Shown here piece by piece: positions 43,466 to 53,699 of a DNA stretch of 64,000 nucleotides; position 1 is the stretch's first letter; every line of letters starts with the position of its first letter. Made by a program: the position numbers and the translations under genes. Origin of the DNA: Flavobacterium sp. HJJ (GTDB taxonomy: Bacteria; Bacteroidota; Bacteroidia; Flavobacteriales; Flavobacteriaceae); the NCBI RefSeq assembly GCF_015351475.1, contig NZ_JADKPR010000011.1, positions 62,001-126,000 of the forward strand, given 5' to 3'. Below the pieces are notes generated by a model. That model was not told the origin of the DNA. It worked only from the letters and a program-made list of their open reading frames with translations, and did not search any database.

Positions 43466-45043
43466 ATGAAATTCGACAATAAATATTTACCCATACTTAT
43501 TGGGAGCATTTTCGCTCTCGGAATTTTTATAGGCAGTCTGTCGGGTTCGCCGTCATCCAAATCTTTTACCTCTAAAAAAAATACCAAAGAAAAACTTAAT
43601 AAACTGATTGATTTCATCGATAATGAATATGTAGATGATGTGAATACGGATTCGATTGTGAGTCTTACTGTCGATAATATTCTGGCAAAGCTGGATCCGC
43701 ATTCTGTTTATATTCCGCCGCAGCAGCAAGCCGAAATTGCCGAAACCATGAAAGGCGATTTTGTGGGTATTGGAATTAATTTTTATATGTTTAAAGATTC
43801 AGTTGCTGTTATTGCGCCAGTAAAAAATGGTCCTTCGGCCAAAGCAGGAATTTTAGCAGGAGACCGCATTCTTTTTGCAGATAAAACCAAATTATTTGGG
43901 AGAAAACTGCCTAATGACAGTTTATTTTCTTCGCTGAAAGGAGAAGTAGGTTCTCAGATAGAACTGACCGTTTACCGAAAATCGGAGCATAAAAAAATGA
44001 AAATCAAAATCAAACGCGACGTGATTCCGCTGAAAAGCGTTGATGCAGCTTTGCGTTTAAATGCCACTACAGGTTATATCAAAATCAATCGTTTTGCCGA
44101 AACTACTTATGCTGAATTTATAAAAGCCCTCGTCAGTTTAAAAAAGCAGGGTGTAAAATCCCTTGTGATTGATGTCCGCGATAATGGCGGAGGATATATG
44201 GAAGAAGCTATCGCCATTGCTGATGAATTTTTGAAAGATAAAGAATTGATTGTTTTTACCAAAAGCGCTAAGGAAGCAACCGAAAAAATGTACGCCACCG
44301 AAAAAGGAAGTTTTGAATCAGGTAAGGTCTTTGTCTTGATTAATGAAAACAGTGCTTCGGCGAGTGAGATTTTAGCGGGAGCAATACAGGATAATGACCG
44401 CGGAACTATTGTAGGACGGCGTTCTTTCGGAAAAGGACTGGTACAGCGGGAAATGGATTTTAATGATGGTTCGGCAGTTCGGCTTACAATTGCAAGATAT
44501 TATACACCAACCGGAAGATCGATTCAAAAACCGTATTCCAAAGGAAATGAAGAGTATTTTAAAGAATCGGATTCGCGTTTTTTACACGGAGAACTGTATA
44601 AAAAAGACAGTATAAAAGTGGTGGATTCCTTGAAATTTAAAACTAAAAAAGGAAAAATTGTTTATGGCGGCGGCGGTATTGTACCGGATGTTTTTGTGCC
44701 ATTGGAAGCAGAACACGGAACAGAAAATGTTTCTTATTTACTGCAGTCCGGAATTGTCGGCCATTTTGTTTTTGAGCAATTAGACAAAAACAGAAATGCT
44801 TTTGCAAAACTGCCTTTTGATGAATTTCAGACAAAAATCAATTCAACCGATTTATATTTCAATACTTTCCAGAAATATCTTGCCCAAAACGGCTTGGAGG
44901 TTGATTTGCGTAAATACAAATCCTTAGTAAAAAGATACGTAAATGCCGAATTTGCCAGACAATTGTATGGAGACATCTATTATTATAAAATGGTTCTGAA
45001 AGAAGATGCCATGATAAAGGCTGTGCTGAATTCGAAACAATAA
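43466..45043 (+). CDS. C-terminal processing peptidase, S41 family
   Basis: 525 residues. An N-terminal membrane anchor (LPILIGSIFALGIFIGSLSG) is followed by a PDZ domain (FVGIGINFYMFKDSVAVIAPVKNGPSAKAGILAGDRIL) and the S41 core, with the catalytic serine in NENSASASEILAGAIQDNDRG and lysine in GRRSFGKGLVQ. It degrades or trims envelope proteins by their C-terminal sequence. It is probably cotranscribed with the dCMP deaminase gene before it and the lipoprotein gene after it. Confidence 0.94.
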   Translation: MKFDNKYLPILIGSIFALGIFIGSLSGSPSSKSFTSKKNTKEKLNKLIDFIDNEYVDDVNTDSIVSLTVDNILAKLDPHSVYIPPQQQAEIAETMKGDFVGIGINFYMFKDSVAVIAPVKNGPSAKAGILAGDRILFADKTKLFGRKLPNDSLFSSLKGEVGSQIELTVYRKSEHKKMKIKIKRDVIPLKSVDAALRLNATTGYIKINRFAETTYAEFIKALVSLKKQGVKSLVIDVRDNGGGYMEEAIAIADEFLKDKELIVFTKSAKEATEKMYATEKGSFESGKVFVLINENSASASEILAGAIQDNDRGTIVGRRSFGKGLVQREMDFNDGSAVRLTIARYYTPTGRSIQKPYSKGNEEYFKESDSRFLHGELYKKDSIKVVDSLKFKTKKGKIVYGGGGIVPDVFVPLEAEHGTENVSYLLQSGIVGHFVFEQLDKNRNAFAKLPFDEFQTKINSTDLYFNTFQKYLAQNGLEVDLRKYKSLVKRYVNAEFARQLYGDIYYYKMVLKEDAMIKAVLNSKQ

Positions 45044-45051
45044 AAAAGAGT

Positions 45052-45363
45052 ATGAAAAAAATAGTTAGATTTTCAGCAGTTTTAATGATGTTGTTTTTTG
45101 CAATTTCTTGTGCCTGTATGAAAGATAAAAATACAATTTCGGGAAAAGTAATATCTGTCGAGTTTGGAAAAGACGGTTATACAGCCAAAATTAATACAGA
45201 TAAAAACGAAGTTTATTTTGCTTTAATCAGCATTGTAAATGTTGGCGGACCTCAAAATTACAAACAGCTTAAAGAAGGGGAACAAGTTTCGTTAAAAGGA
45301 GAAATCTGGAAAACTGAAACTGAAAACCACATCAAAGTGAAAGAGATTGTTTCGGTTAAATAA
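45052..45363 (+). CDS. Small lipoprotein, OB-fold-like
   Basis: 103 residues with lipobox FAISCACM. The mature part (TISGKVISVEFGKDGYTAKINTDKNEVYFALISI ... LKEGEQVSLKGEIW) is a compact beta-strand pattern resembling an OB fold. No specific family is recognised. It follows the S41 protease by 8 nt and ends 10 nt before a convergent flavoprotein gene. Confidence 0.75.
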   Translation: MKKIVRFSAVLMMLFFAISCACMKDKNTISGKVISVEFGKDGYTAKINTDKNEVYFALISIVNVGGPQNYKQLKEGEQVSLKGEIWKTETENHIKVKEIVSVK

Positions 45364-45373
45364 AAAATAGTCT

Positions 45374-45979
45374 CTATCGAATACTGTCGTGTGAATGCGT
45401 CTGAATTCCGTCATTCCATAAAGTAAGCAGATCTGTTGCGACAGCAGCTCCGCTTCCTGCGGCGATTGCAAGCTGGCTTCTCCAGCCGGCAAGAGTTCCA
45501 ACGGCATAAATACCTTCGGCGACTTTGTGATCCGTATTTTTGAGCTGGATACGCTGTTTTTCAGGTAGAGCTTTTTTGTGTGGTTCAACAAACTGCATTA
45601 AACCTTCTATGGCAAATGTGTTGGCAGAGCCAATGCCTATTACGATATTACGGGTTTGATAGGAGTTTTTATTGGTAACAACGGTGAATTCTGGATATAC
45701 TCCTTCGATTTTTAATATTTTTTCCTCTGGGATTTGGATAATATGAGGGTAAGTATTAGATAAATGATCAACACTTTCGATCAATAATTCTGATCCTAAT
45801 TTGCCTGGAGCAATTCCATAAGCATTGTTGAAAAGTGCTTCCTGTAGTGCAGAAGTCTTCTGGTGGGTAAAAATCCCAATTTTTTTATCGGTAACAAATG
45901 CTTTTTTTTTGGCTGAACCCAATACCATCGCACATGATATTCCCGAAACGCCTCCGCCTATAATCAATACATCAAACAT
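45374..45979 (-). CDS. Short FAD-dependent oxidoreductase (thioredoxin-reductase-like)
   Basis: 201 residues. The FAD-binding Rossmann motif is DVLIIGGGVSGISCAM, and the C-terminal FAD motif is EGIYAVGTLAGWRSQLAIAAGSGAAVATDLL, as in thioredoxin reductases. The central NAD(P)H domain and the CxxC pair are missing, so it is about 100 residues shorter than the parent family. Related short FAD proteins exist, so it may be a real small flavoprotein and not a truncation. It is 2 nt downstream of a small membrane-protein gene. Confidence 0.8.
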   Translation of the reverse strand: MFDVLIIGGGVSGISCAMVLGSAKKKAFVTDKKIGIFTHQKTSALQEALFNNAYGIAPGKLGSELLIESVDHLSNTYPHIIQIPEEKILKIEGVYPEFTVVTNKNSYQTRNIVIGIGSANTFAIEGLMQFVEPHKKALPEKQRIQLKNTDHKVAEGIYAVGTLAGWRSQLAIAAGSGAAVATDLLTLWNDGIQTHSHDSIR

Positions 45980-45981
45980 GG

Positions 45982-46185
45982 TTATGCGTTGTCGTTCATT
46001 TTTTCAACTATTTTTTTAGACATTCTAAAAATAAGAAGAATCAATACTGCACAAAATGAAGCAACCACACCAACAAGCGCTATTACACTATCTCCTTTAA
46101 ATGGATTTTGAAAATCAATTAAGGTAATATTGAAAATAAGAAGCGAAACGGCTAAAAGCACTAAGATGTTAGTGAAAATTTTCAT
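45982..46185 (-). CDS. Small two-helix membrane protein
   Basis: 67 residues with two hydrophobic helices (FTNILVLLAVSLLIFNITLI and VIALVGVVASFCAVLILLIF) and a basic C-terminus (RMSKKIVEKMNDN). It lies 2 nt upstream of the flavoprotein gene, so they are cotranscribed. Function unknown. Confidence 0.7.
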   Translation of the reverse strand: MKIFTNILVLLAVSLLIFNITLIDFQNPFKGDSVIALVGVVASFCAVLILLIFRMSKKIVEKMNDNA

Positions 46186-46304
46186 AAGTTATGTTTTTGT
46201 TTTTACCGGTAAAGTTTTAATTCATAAATTATCATTTATATGTTTAAGTACAAAATAATCTCTACCAGAAAAGATTTTAGGGGGTAAATTTATAATTTTT
46301 TTTT

Positions 46305-46883
46305 TTAGAGAAACAAACCTTTAACATTAGTGGCAAATAATTTAACAGCTATTGCTAAAAGAACTACGCCAAAGGTCTTTCTAATAACGCCAAGTCCATT
46401 TTTACCCAGCATTTTTTCAATTTTTCTGGATGATTTTAAAACAGCATAAACAATAATAATATTTAGTACGATGGCTATGATAATATTTGTGGCATGATAT
46501 TGAGATCTTAAAGAGAGCAAAGTTGTCATTGTACCTGCGCCTGCAATAAGCGGAAAAGCTATTGGTACTATAGAAGCTGAGCTTGCTTCTTCATCCCGAT
46601 AAAGATGGATTCCCAAAATCATTTCCAATGCTAAAAAGAATAAAACAAAGGATCCGGCTACGGCAAAGGAATGAACATCAATGCCTATTAAGTTTAGGAA
46701 TTCTTCGCCTACAAACAGAAATAGTATCATAATGAATGCCGCAACCAAAGATGCTTTTTCAGATTCAATATGACCGTGCTTGGCCCTTAATCCAACAATA
46801 ATTGGGATAGATCCTACTATATCAATTACAGCAAAAAGTACCATTCCTACAGTTACTATCTCTTTCAGATTGAAATTTATCAT
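46305..46883 (-). CDS. MarC-family integral membrane protein
   Basis: 192 residues with six hydrophobic helices. The family pattern AVIDIVGSIPIIVGL near the N-terminus and PIAFPLIAGAGTMTTLLSL in the centre are clear. The name comes from proximity to mar loci in enterics; the transport role is unproven. The gene is monocistronic. The 46884-47150 gap holds only AT-rich sequence and the promoter of the next gene. Confidence 0.88.
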   Translation of the reverse strand: MINFNLKEIVTVGMVLFAVIDIVGSIPIIVGLRAKHGHIESEKASLVAAFIMILFLFVGEEFLNLIGIDVHSFAVAGSFVLFFLALEMILGIHLYRDEEASSASIVPIAFPLIAGAGTMTTLLSLRSQYHATNIIIAIVLNIIIVYAVLKSSRKIEKMLGKNGLGVIRKTFGVVLLAIAVKLFATNVKGLFL

Positions 46884-47138
46884 AGTGAGAATTCTTTAAT
46901 GAATAATTCGTCTAAAATGATTTGGGTTCTCAAAAATACATATTTTTTTTCTTTTTAAGGATTTTTATTGCAAAATCATCAATATTTTGTAGTGAATGAA
47001 CCGCTGTTGGCGGATTGGTGTAGTCAGGTGATAAATTCAATTAGTGTGTTTATGTAAGTAAAATTGCTGTTATGTGTTAATTTGTTTCTTTAAGCGGAGT
47101 AAGTTTAAATGTGGTTTTTTATTTCCTGAATCTTTGGT

Positions 47139-47146
47139 TACCTTTG
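47139..47146 (+). promoter_or_regulatory. -7 promoter element, probable leaderless start
   Basis: TACCTTTG matches TAnnTTTG and ends only 4 nt before the ATG at 47151, so the transcript may begin at or next to the start codon. Confidence 0.6.
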
Positions 47147-47150
47147 CAAA

Positions 47151-47723
47151 ATGTTTCAGCTAGGAAAAACCATCGTATCGGAGGATATACTCCAAAAAGA
47201 ATTTGTCTGTAATCTGTCTGCCTGCAAAGGGGCATGCTGTGTCGATGGCGATGCAGGAGCACCATTGAGTCTGGCCGAAACCAAGATATTAGAAGAAATT
47301 TATCCAAAAGTAAAACCATTTTTAAGAAAAGAGGGAATTGAGGCTATCGAAGCACAAGGAACATGGCTTAATGGTACGGACGGTGATCTTGAAACACCGC
47401 TGATTGATAATAAAGATTGTGCTTATGTCATTTTTGACGGCAAAACTGCACTTTGCGGTATAGAGCAGGCTTACAATCAAGGAATAGTCGACTGGAAAAA
47501 ACCTGTTTCCTGTCATTTATATCCAGTACGTGTAAAGGATTTTACCGAGTTTGCGGCTGTTAATTATGACAAATGGGATATTTGTGATGATGCCTGTTCT
47601 TTGGGCAAAGAACTCGAAGTTCCTGTGTATAAATTCGTCAAAGAAGCACTTATCCGCCGCTTTGGAAATGACTGGTATATGGAACTTGAAAAAGTTGCCG
47701 AAGACCTGAAAAAAGGTTTATAA
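47151..47723 (+). CDS. DUF3109-family protein
   Basis: 190 residues. Cysteines cluster in CNLSACKGACCVDGDAGAPL and recur in DCAYVIF-, CGIEQAYN-, SCHLYPVRV- and DICDDACSLG-like segments, giving the multi-cysteine pattern of DUF3109, related to YkgJ-type zinc/iron-chelating proteins. A metal or iron-sulfur site is likely; the function is unknown. The ATG at 47151 is fixed by the promoter only 4 nt upstream. Confidence 0.88.
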   Translation: MFQLGKTIVSEDILQKEFVCNLSACKGACCVDGDAGAPLSLAETKILEEIYPKVKPFLRKEGIEAIEAQGTWLNGTDGDLETPLIDNKDCAYVIFDGKTALCGIEQAYNQGIVDWKKPVSCHLYPVRVKDFTEFAAVNYDKWDICDDACSLGKELEVPVYKFVKEALIRRFGNDWYMELEKVAEDLKKGL

Positions 47724-47983
47724 GTGTAACTCTAAAATTGTTTCTCTTTTTTTTGAAATTCCGTTATTTTATGGGAGTTTAAGCTACTTTATTTATTTTA
47801 AAAACCTGAAAATCAATTATTTGTAATTTGTATGAAAAATATTCTTATTTTTATTTTTTGTTAAAAACTAGGAGTTATTGTGAATAAGTTTGACTTTTAA
47901 TAACCGCATTATTTCACAATCTTTGTAATTCGATTTTCGCATCTATTTTCAATAAAAAAAATCAAAATAAACAACAAGATCTC

Positions 47984-48964
47984 ATGTCTAAAATAGAACC
48001 AATTTTACAGGAAAATAAAAATCGTTTCGTAATTTTTCCAATTAAGCATCATGATATTTGGGAAAGATACAAAATGATGGAAGCAAGTTTTTGGACAGCC
48101 GAAGAAATTGATTTGTCTCAGGATTTAAATGATTGGAATAATAAGTTAAATGATGACGAACGTTATTTTATAAAACACATTTTGGCTTTTTTTGCCGCTT
48201 CAGATGGAATTGTAAATGAAAACTTAGCAGAGAATTTTGTAAATGAAGTACAATATGCCGAAGCTAAATTTTTCTATGGTTTCCAGATCATGATGGAAAA
48301 TATTCACAGCGAAACCTATTCTCTTCTGATTGATACTTATGTAAAGGATGAAAACGAAAAATCGGAATTGTTTAATGCTTTGGATGTTTTTCCAGCTATC
48401 AGAAAAAAAGCGGATTGGGCATTAAAATGGATTGAGTCTGATTCTTTTGCCGAAAGGCTGATTGCTTTTGCAGCAGTAGAAGGAATTTTCTTTTCAGGAG
48501 CATTTTGTTCTATTTATTGGTTAAAGAAACGCGGCTTGATGCCAGGTTTGACATTTTCAAACGAATTAATTTCCCGTGATGAAGGTGTTCACTGTGATTT
48601 TGCAGTTCATTTACATAATCACCATTTGGTAAATAAAGTGCCAAAAGAAAGAATAAGAAGCATTATCGTTAATGCTTTGGATATAGAAAGAGAATTTATC
48701 ACCGAATCACTTCCGGTAAGTTTAATCGGAATGAATGCAGGTTTAATGACTCAATATTTAGAGTTTGTTGCCGACAGACTGTTGGTAGAATTGGGTTGTG
48801 ACAGAGAATACAATGTTGCTAATCCATTTGATTTCATGGATATGATTTCACTTCAGGGAAAAACCAATTTCTTTGAGAAAAAAGTTGCCGAATATCAAAA
48901 AGCAGGGGTTAAAGTTGCCGAAGGCGGTGATTCCCAAAAAATAAGCTTCGACGCTGATTTTTAA
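47984..48964 (+). CDS. nrdB: Ribonucleotide reductase class I, small subunit
   Basis: 326 residues. It holds the diiron and radical centre for deoxynucleotide synthesis. Iron ligands are seen in [37 protein letters not shown] and [17 protein letters not shown], which include the glutamates and histidines of the R2 family. nrdA follows after 284 nt. The intervening sequence has no gene, so a separate nrdA promoter is possible. Confidence 0.95.
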   Translation: MSKIEPILQENKNRFVIFPIKHHDIWERYKMMEASFWTAEEIDLSQDLNDWNNKLNDDERYFIKHILAFFAASDGIVNENLAENFVNEVQYAEAKFFYGFQIMMENIHSETYSLLIDTYVKDENEKSELFNALDVFPAIRKKADWALKWIESDSFAERLIAFAAVEGIFFSGAFCSIYWLKKRGLMPGLTFSNELISRDEGVHCDFAVHLHNHHLVNKVPKERIRSIIVNALDIEREFITESLPVSLIGMNAGLMTQYLEFVADRLLVELGCDREYNVANPFDFMDMISLQGKTNFFEKKVAEYQKAGVKVAEGGDSQKISFDADF

Positions 48965-49248
48965 AATACAATTTTGATATAAAATACGTTATAAGTATTT
49001 GAAACGGTTAAAAAACAATAAAAGAACAATTATAATTAAATAGTTTTTTCAGATTCCCAAATCTAAAAACTAAGTTAATTCAGTCCGGTTTTTATCGGGA
49101 TTTATTACGGCGTTTTGTTTCATTTCATTTTTATGCGATGAAACGAAATATCGAAGTAAGTTATGGATTGACACCGAGTAAAAAAATGAATTATGAATTC
49201 CTACTGTTCGTAAGTCACAATTCATTCACTAAATAAATTTGATAGAGT

Positions 49249-51669
49249 ATGTACGTTGTAAAAAGAGATGGCCACAAAGAGCCTGTAATGTTTGACAAAA
49301 TTACAGAGAGAATTAAAAAGTTATGTTATGGCTTGAACGAATTGGTAGACCCGGTTAAAGTTGCCATGCGCGTTATTGAGGGATTGTATGATGGGGTTTC
49401 TACATCTGAACTGGATAATCTTGCTGCAGAAACTGCTGCTTCTATGACAATTGCTCACCCGGATTATGCACAATTGGCTGCTCGTATTGCAATATCAAAT
49501 TTACATTCGAATACCAAAAAATCATTCTCGGAAACGATGAATGAAATGTATCATTACATTAACCCAAGAACCAATCAGGAATCACCATTATTAGCAGAAG
49601 AGGTTCATAAAGTGATTATGGAAAATGCCGAGTTTTTGGATTCACATATCATTTATAACAGAGATTTTAACTACGATTACTTCGGTTTTAAAACACTGGA
49701 ACGTTCCTATTTATTAAAAATAAATGGAAAAATCGTAGAGCGTCCGCAGCATATGCTGATGCGTGTTGCAGTAGGAATCCACTTAGACGATTTAAAATCG
49801 GTTTTGGAGACTTACGACTTAATGTCCAAAAAGTATTTTACCCACGCAACTCCAACGCTGTTCAATGCTGGTACGCCAAAACCGCAGATGTCTTCTTGCT
49901 TCCTTTTGGCAATGCAGGATGATAGTATTGACGGAATTTACGATACTTTAAAACAAACCGCAAAAATTTCTCAGTCTGCAGGTGGAGTTGGACTTTCTAT
50001 TCACAACGTTCGTGCGACAGGTTCTTATATCCGCGGTACAAACGGTACTTCAAACGGAATTGTGCCAATGCTGAGAGTATTCAACGATACGGCACGTTAC
50101 GTAGATCAGGGAGGAGGAAAACGCAAAGGAAGTTTTGCTGTTTACATCGAAACTTGGCATGCTGATATTTTTGATTTCTTGGACTTGAAAAAGAATACTG
50201 GTAAAGAAGAAATGCGCGCAAGAGATTTATTCTTCGCCATGTGGACTTCCGATTTATTCATGAAACGTGTTCAGGAAGATTCTACCTGGACCTTAATGTG
50301 TCCTAACGAATGTCCGGGCTTGTATGATGTATACGGAGAAGAATTCGAAGCTTTATATACCGATTACGAGTTTAGAGGAAAAGGCCGAAAAACTATCAAA
50401 GCACGCGAATTATGGGAGAAAATCCTGGAATCACAAATTGAGACTGGAACGCCATATATGCTGTACAAAGATGCAGCCAACAGAAAATCTAATCAGAAAA
50501 ACCTGGGTACTATTCGTTCTTCGAATTTATGTACTGAGATTTTAGAATATACATCTGCTGATGAAGTAGCCGTTTGTAATCTGGCTTCGATTTCTCTGCC
50601 AATGTTTATTGAAAACGGAAGATTCAATCACCAATTGTTATTTGATGTAACCAAACGTGTTACCCGCAACTTGAACAGAGTAATCGACAGAAACTATTAT
50701 CCTGTAAAAGAAGCTGAAAATTCCAATATGCGTCACAGACCAATCGGTCTTGGAGTGCAGGGACTGGCAGATGCTTTTATCATGCTGCGTATGCCTTTTA
50801 CAAGTGATGAAGCCAAAACTTTAAATCAGGAGATATTCGAAACCCTTTATTTTGCTGCTTGTACCGCATCGATGGAAATGGCAGTTGAAGAAGGGCCTTA
50901 TTCCACTTTCAAAGGATCTCCAATGTCAAACGGAGAATTCCAGCACAATCTTTGGGGATTGAAAGACGAAGAATTATCAGGAAGATGGGACTGGGCTTCG
51001 CTTAGAAAAGAAGTGGTTAAGAACGGTGTTCGTAATTCATTATTGGTTGCGCCAATGCCAACGGCTTCGACTTCTCAAATCTTGGGTAATAACGAAGCAT
51101 TCGAACCATATACTTCAAATATCTATACAAGACGTGTACTGTCTGGAGAATTTATCGTGGTAAACAAACATTTATTGCACGATTTGGTAAGACTTGGATT
51201 GTGGAATGAGAACTTGAAGCAAGAAATTATGCGTCACAACGGATCGGTGCAAAGCATTGATATCATCCCGCAGGATTTGAAAGAATTGTACAAAACCGTT
51301 TGGGAAATGTCTATGAAAGATATCATCGATATGTCCCGTCAAAGAGGATATTTCGTAGATCAGTCACAATCATTGAACTTGTTCATGCAGGATGCCAACT
51401 ATTCAAAACTGACTTCAATGCACTTCTACGCTTGGCAGTCTGGATTGAAAACCGGAATGTACTATTTGAGAACCAAAGCTGCTGTTGATGCGATTAAATT
51501 CACATTAAACAACGATAAAAAACAGGAAGCCATTCCAGATTCTAAACCACAGGCAAGAGTCCTTGAAGCGGTTGAGGTCGATACTCCAATGAGCGCTGAA
51601 GAATACAGAGCAATGATTGAACTGGCTAAAAATGCTGGTCCGGAGGATTGCGAAATGTGTGGGTCATAA
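49249..51669 (+). CDS. nrdA: Ribonucleotide reductase class I, large subunit
   Basis: 806 residues. An N-terminal ATP-cone ([21 protein letters not shown]) suggests dATP/ATP overall activity control. The catalytic barrel includes [14 protein letters not shown] and the SLCTEI-like [11 protein letters not shown], with [18 protein letters not shown]. The C-terminal redox cysteines are in EDCEMCGS. Together with nrdB it forms the aerobic class Ia enzyme. A strong terminator follows. Confidence 0.96.
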   Translation: MYVVKRDGHKEPVMFDKITERIKKLCYGLNELVDPVKVAMRVIEGLYDGVSTSELDNLAAETAASMTIAHPDYAQLAARIAISNLHSNTKKSFSETMNEMYHYINPRTNQESPLLAEEVHKVIMENAEFLDSHIIYNRDFNYDYFGFKTLERSYLLKINGKIVERPQHMLMRVAVGIHLDDLKSVLETYDLMSKKYFTHATPTLFNAGTPKPQMSSCFLLAMQDDSIDGIYDTLKQTAKISQSAGGVGLSIHNVRATGSYIRGTNGTSNGIVPMLRVFNDTARYVDQGGGKRKGSFAVYIETWHADIFDFLDLKKNTGKEEMRARDLFFAMWTSDLFMKRVQEDSTWTLMCPNECPGLYDVYGEEFEALYTDYEFRGKGRKTIKARELWEKILESQIETGTPYMLYKDAANRKSNQKNLGTIRSSNLCTEILEYTSADEVAVCNLASISLPMFIENGRFNHQLLFDVTKRVTRNLNRVIDRNYYPVKEAENSNMRHRPIGLGVQGLADAFIMLRMPFTSDEAKTLNQEIFETLYFAACTASMEMAVEEGPYSTFKGSPMSNGEFQHNLWGLKDEELSGRWDWASLRKEVVKNGVRNSLLVAPMPTASTSQILGNNEAFEPYTSNIYTRRVLSGEFIVVNKHLLHDLVRLGLWNENLKQEIMRHNGSVQSIDIIPQDLKELYKTVWEMSMKDIIDMSRQRGYFVDQSQSLNLFMQDANYSKLTSMHFYAWQSGLKTGMYYLRTKAAVDAIKFTLNNDKKQEAIPDSKPQARVLEAVEVDTPMSAEEYRAMIELAKNAGPEDCEMCGS

Positions 51670-51712
51670 GTCACATTAGCATAGAACGAAGCAATCTTAT
51701 AAAACTAGAAAC

Positions 51713-51749
51713 AGCCGTTCTCCTTTTATTTGAGGAGAATGGCTTTTTT
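51713..51749 (+). terminator. Terminator of nrdA
   Basis: AGCCGTTCTCCT pairs with AGGAGAATGGCT (one G-T pair), followed by six Ts. Confidence 0.85.
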
Positions 51750-51772
51750 ATTTAGGAGCTAATCCTGCTATT

Positions 51773-51832
51773 TGTTGCAATCTTTTCTATTTTAAAAAAA
51801 AATAGAAAAGGATTTCCACTGCTATCAGGGCT
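51773..51832. repeat. REP-like hairpin repeat, copy 2
   Basis: GCAATCTT and AGGATTTCC(A)CTGC flank a 12-bp stem (CTTTTCTATTTT with AAAATAGAAAAG). The flanks match the repeat at 5700-5770, but the stem sequence is unrelated. Confidence 0.6.
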
Positions 51833-52037
51833 AGGGCATGCGGTTTCGTAATTATCATTGCGAGGGGTAATAACAAAACATTGAATTACTTATAGATAGA
51901 AAAATATATAATCAGCATAAAAAAGTATTGTTTTTTATGTTGCAGAACGTATGACAACTTATTTAAATAATTCCAATTATAAAAAGAGTTGTTTTAGTGG
52001 TTAATTAACAGAATTTAAACATATTAATAATGAATTT

Positions 52038-53090
52038 ATGAAAGAAAATAAAAGTTATGTTATTTGGAATAATAAAGGGGGTGTGGGGAAAAGTACTATT
52101 ACATTTCATATTGCTTCAGTCTATGCTGAACTTCATCCTGAAAAAGATGTGATTGTAGTTGATATGTGTCCACAAGCAAACTCTTCTTCAATGTTAATGG
52201 GGGGTGGTAAACAAAGTGAAAGTAAATTACAAGACTTAATTTCAAAAGAAGAACCACAATCTATCGTTGGGTATTTAACAGAAGCGACTTTGGCAGGAGA
52301 TGCCGATTTGAATAAATATATTACTAAGCTGAGTGATGTCAATACCAATTTAAGTGAAAATATTTATTTAGTTGCAGGTGATGGAAATTTAGAATTAATT
52401 GCACCTTTATTATCAGAGCGTGCTGATGCTACACCATTATCGGCAAAGGATGATCCTTGGGTAAAAATACATTCAATTGTGAAAAATTTGACTGGAAAAA
52501 AATTAAATGAAGGTAGAGAGTGTACGTATTTTATTGATACAAATCCAAGTTTTTCAATCTATACACAAATTGCTATTGTTGGTGGAAGTAGTCTTTTAGT
52601 TCCAATAAATGCTGATGATTCCTCTATTTTTGCTATTACGGGCTTATTTAATTTGATTTGGGGTACTTCTAATGAGCATCCAGTTTATGGAAAGTATACT
52701 TTTGCTTCTAAGGCCAAATCTCATAATTTGCCTTTGCCTAAAATTACTTATTTATTAGGGAATAGATTCACTCAAAAGAAAGGAGCTGCCCATGCATTTA
52801 AAGCTTTGTCAAATGAGGCATTAAATAAAATGTATGAAGAGTACCAAAATAATCCTGATAAGTTTGAACCAAGTGAAAATGAAATAAACAATATAAGTGA
52901 TTTTGAACAAAACTATAGTATAGAATTAAGGGATTTTAATAGTGCTGGAGTTGTAGCTGCTAATCAAGGTTTGCCATTGAGTAAGATGGATCAGCACACT
53001 TATGAAGTCTACGGTGAAAAAATTCAAGTTGCTAAAGAGCAAAGAGAACTTTGTAAAAGTACTATTGAAAATTTAGTTGCAAAATTATAA
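52038..53090 (+). CDS. Orphan ParA-type ATPase
   Basis: 350 residues of the ParA/MinD deviant Walker superfamily. The deviant Walker A motif is NNKGGVGKST, with the signature lysine; Walker A' is VIVVDMCPQAN, and a second acidic strand is TYFIDTNPSF. ParA proteins drive DNA or cargo partition with a partner that binds a centromere-like site. No ParB-like gene is adjacent, but an array of 22-bp palindromic units begins 350 bp downstream, between direct repeats, the first of which starts right after this stop codon. Plasmid or phage origin is plausible. Confidence 0.85.
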   Translation: MKENKSYVIWNNKGGVGKSTITFHIASVYAELHPEKDVIVVDMCPQANSSSMLMGGGKQSESKLQDLISKEEPQSIVGYLTEATLAGDADLNKYITKLSDVNTNLSENIYLVAGDGNLELIAPLLSERADATPLSAKDDPWVKIHSIVKNLTGKKLNEGRECTYFIDTNPSFSIYTQIAIVGGSSLLVPINADDSSIFAITGLFNLIWGTSNEHPVYGKYTFASKAKSHNLPLPKITYLLGNRFTQKKGAAHAFKALSNEALNKMYEEYQNNPDKFEPSENEINNISDFEQNYSIELRDFNSAGVVAANQGLPLSKMDQHTYEVYGEKIQVAKEQRELCKSTIENLVAKL

Positions 53091-53226
53091 CCCGATAGCG
53101 CAGATTTGCAATCTGTGCCCACAAAGAGAATTCACAAAGCTACTTCATTACGGAGTAGCTTTTTGAATAAATGATGTTTTAAATGAAATACTGCTACTAA
53201 CGAGGAAGTAAATTGGAAGCTAAATT
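53091..53226. repeat. Flanking direct repeat, left copy
   Basis: It starts at the base after the parA stop. It contains a palindrome, GCAGATTTGCAATCTGTGC, and a second hairpin, GCTACTTC-ATTAC-GGAGTAGC, followed by Ts that may terminate parA. It then continues with sequence shared with 53700-53847 (ATGATGTTTTAAATGAAATA and beyond). Confidence 0.7.
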
Positions 53227-53357
53227 TACCTTGGCAAATTGCTAGGTCATTAAGGTAAGTAATAATTTTATTTAGATTGTCGAGTTACTAACAGAGATTA
53301 TTCTCGCTAGCGCATTCGTGCCACTTGTACCCCACAAAATTAAAATTCAATACCAAC

Positions 53358-53389
53358 TGCCTCTTTAAATTCAAAAGAGGCATTTTTTT
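53358..53389 (+). terminator. Free-standing terminator-like hairpin
   Basis: TGCCTCTTT pairs with AAAGAGGCA, followed by seven Ts, with no ORF immediately upstream. A short untranslated RNA ending here is possible. Confidence 0.55.
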
Positions 53390-53440
53390 GCTCCAAATGT
53401 ATTTAGCAATCCAGCCCATATATGCGTTAATTTACTAAAA

Positions 53441-53689
53441 ACAGGTGCTTAACCATAATAATAGAGGTACTTAACACCTGTATTATTGGTGTTAAGCACC
53501 AATAGTACAGGTGCAAAACACCAATAGTATTGGTGTTTAGCCATAATAATAGAGGTGCTTATAACCAATAGTATTGGTGATTAAAGCCAATATAACAGGT
53601 AGTTTGCACCAATAGCATTGGTGTTTAACCATAATAATAGAGGTGCTTAAGACCAATAGTACAGGTGTTTTGTACCAATATTATTGGTG
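53441..53689. repeat. 22-bp-period array of 17-bp palindromic units
   Basis: Eleven units start at 53453, 53475, 53497, 53519, 53541, 53563, 53585, 53607, 53629, 53651 and 53673, exactly 22 bp apart, after a half unit ending at 53447. Each is a 17-bp core (for example CACCAATAGTATTGGTG) plus a 5-bp spacer. Three half-site words recur: CACCAAT, CACCTGT and CACCTCT. Units 1, 5 and 9 read CCATAATAATAGAGGT(G/A), giving an 88-bp higher-order period. This suits cooperative protein binding on one DNA face, as in iterons or centromeres. It is not CRISPR. Confidence 0.9.
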
Positions 53690-53699
53690 ATTAACCCCG

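Noticed and set aside
53091..53130. tRNA gene
   Set aside because: The GCAGATTTGCAATCTG palindrome resembles an anticodon arm, but acceptor and T arms cannot be formed around it.
53441..53689. CRISPR array
   Set aside because: The 22-bp period has 17-bp palindromic cores and 5-bp spacers. There are no unique spacers of about 30 bp and no cas genes.
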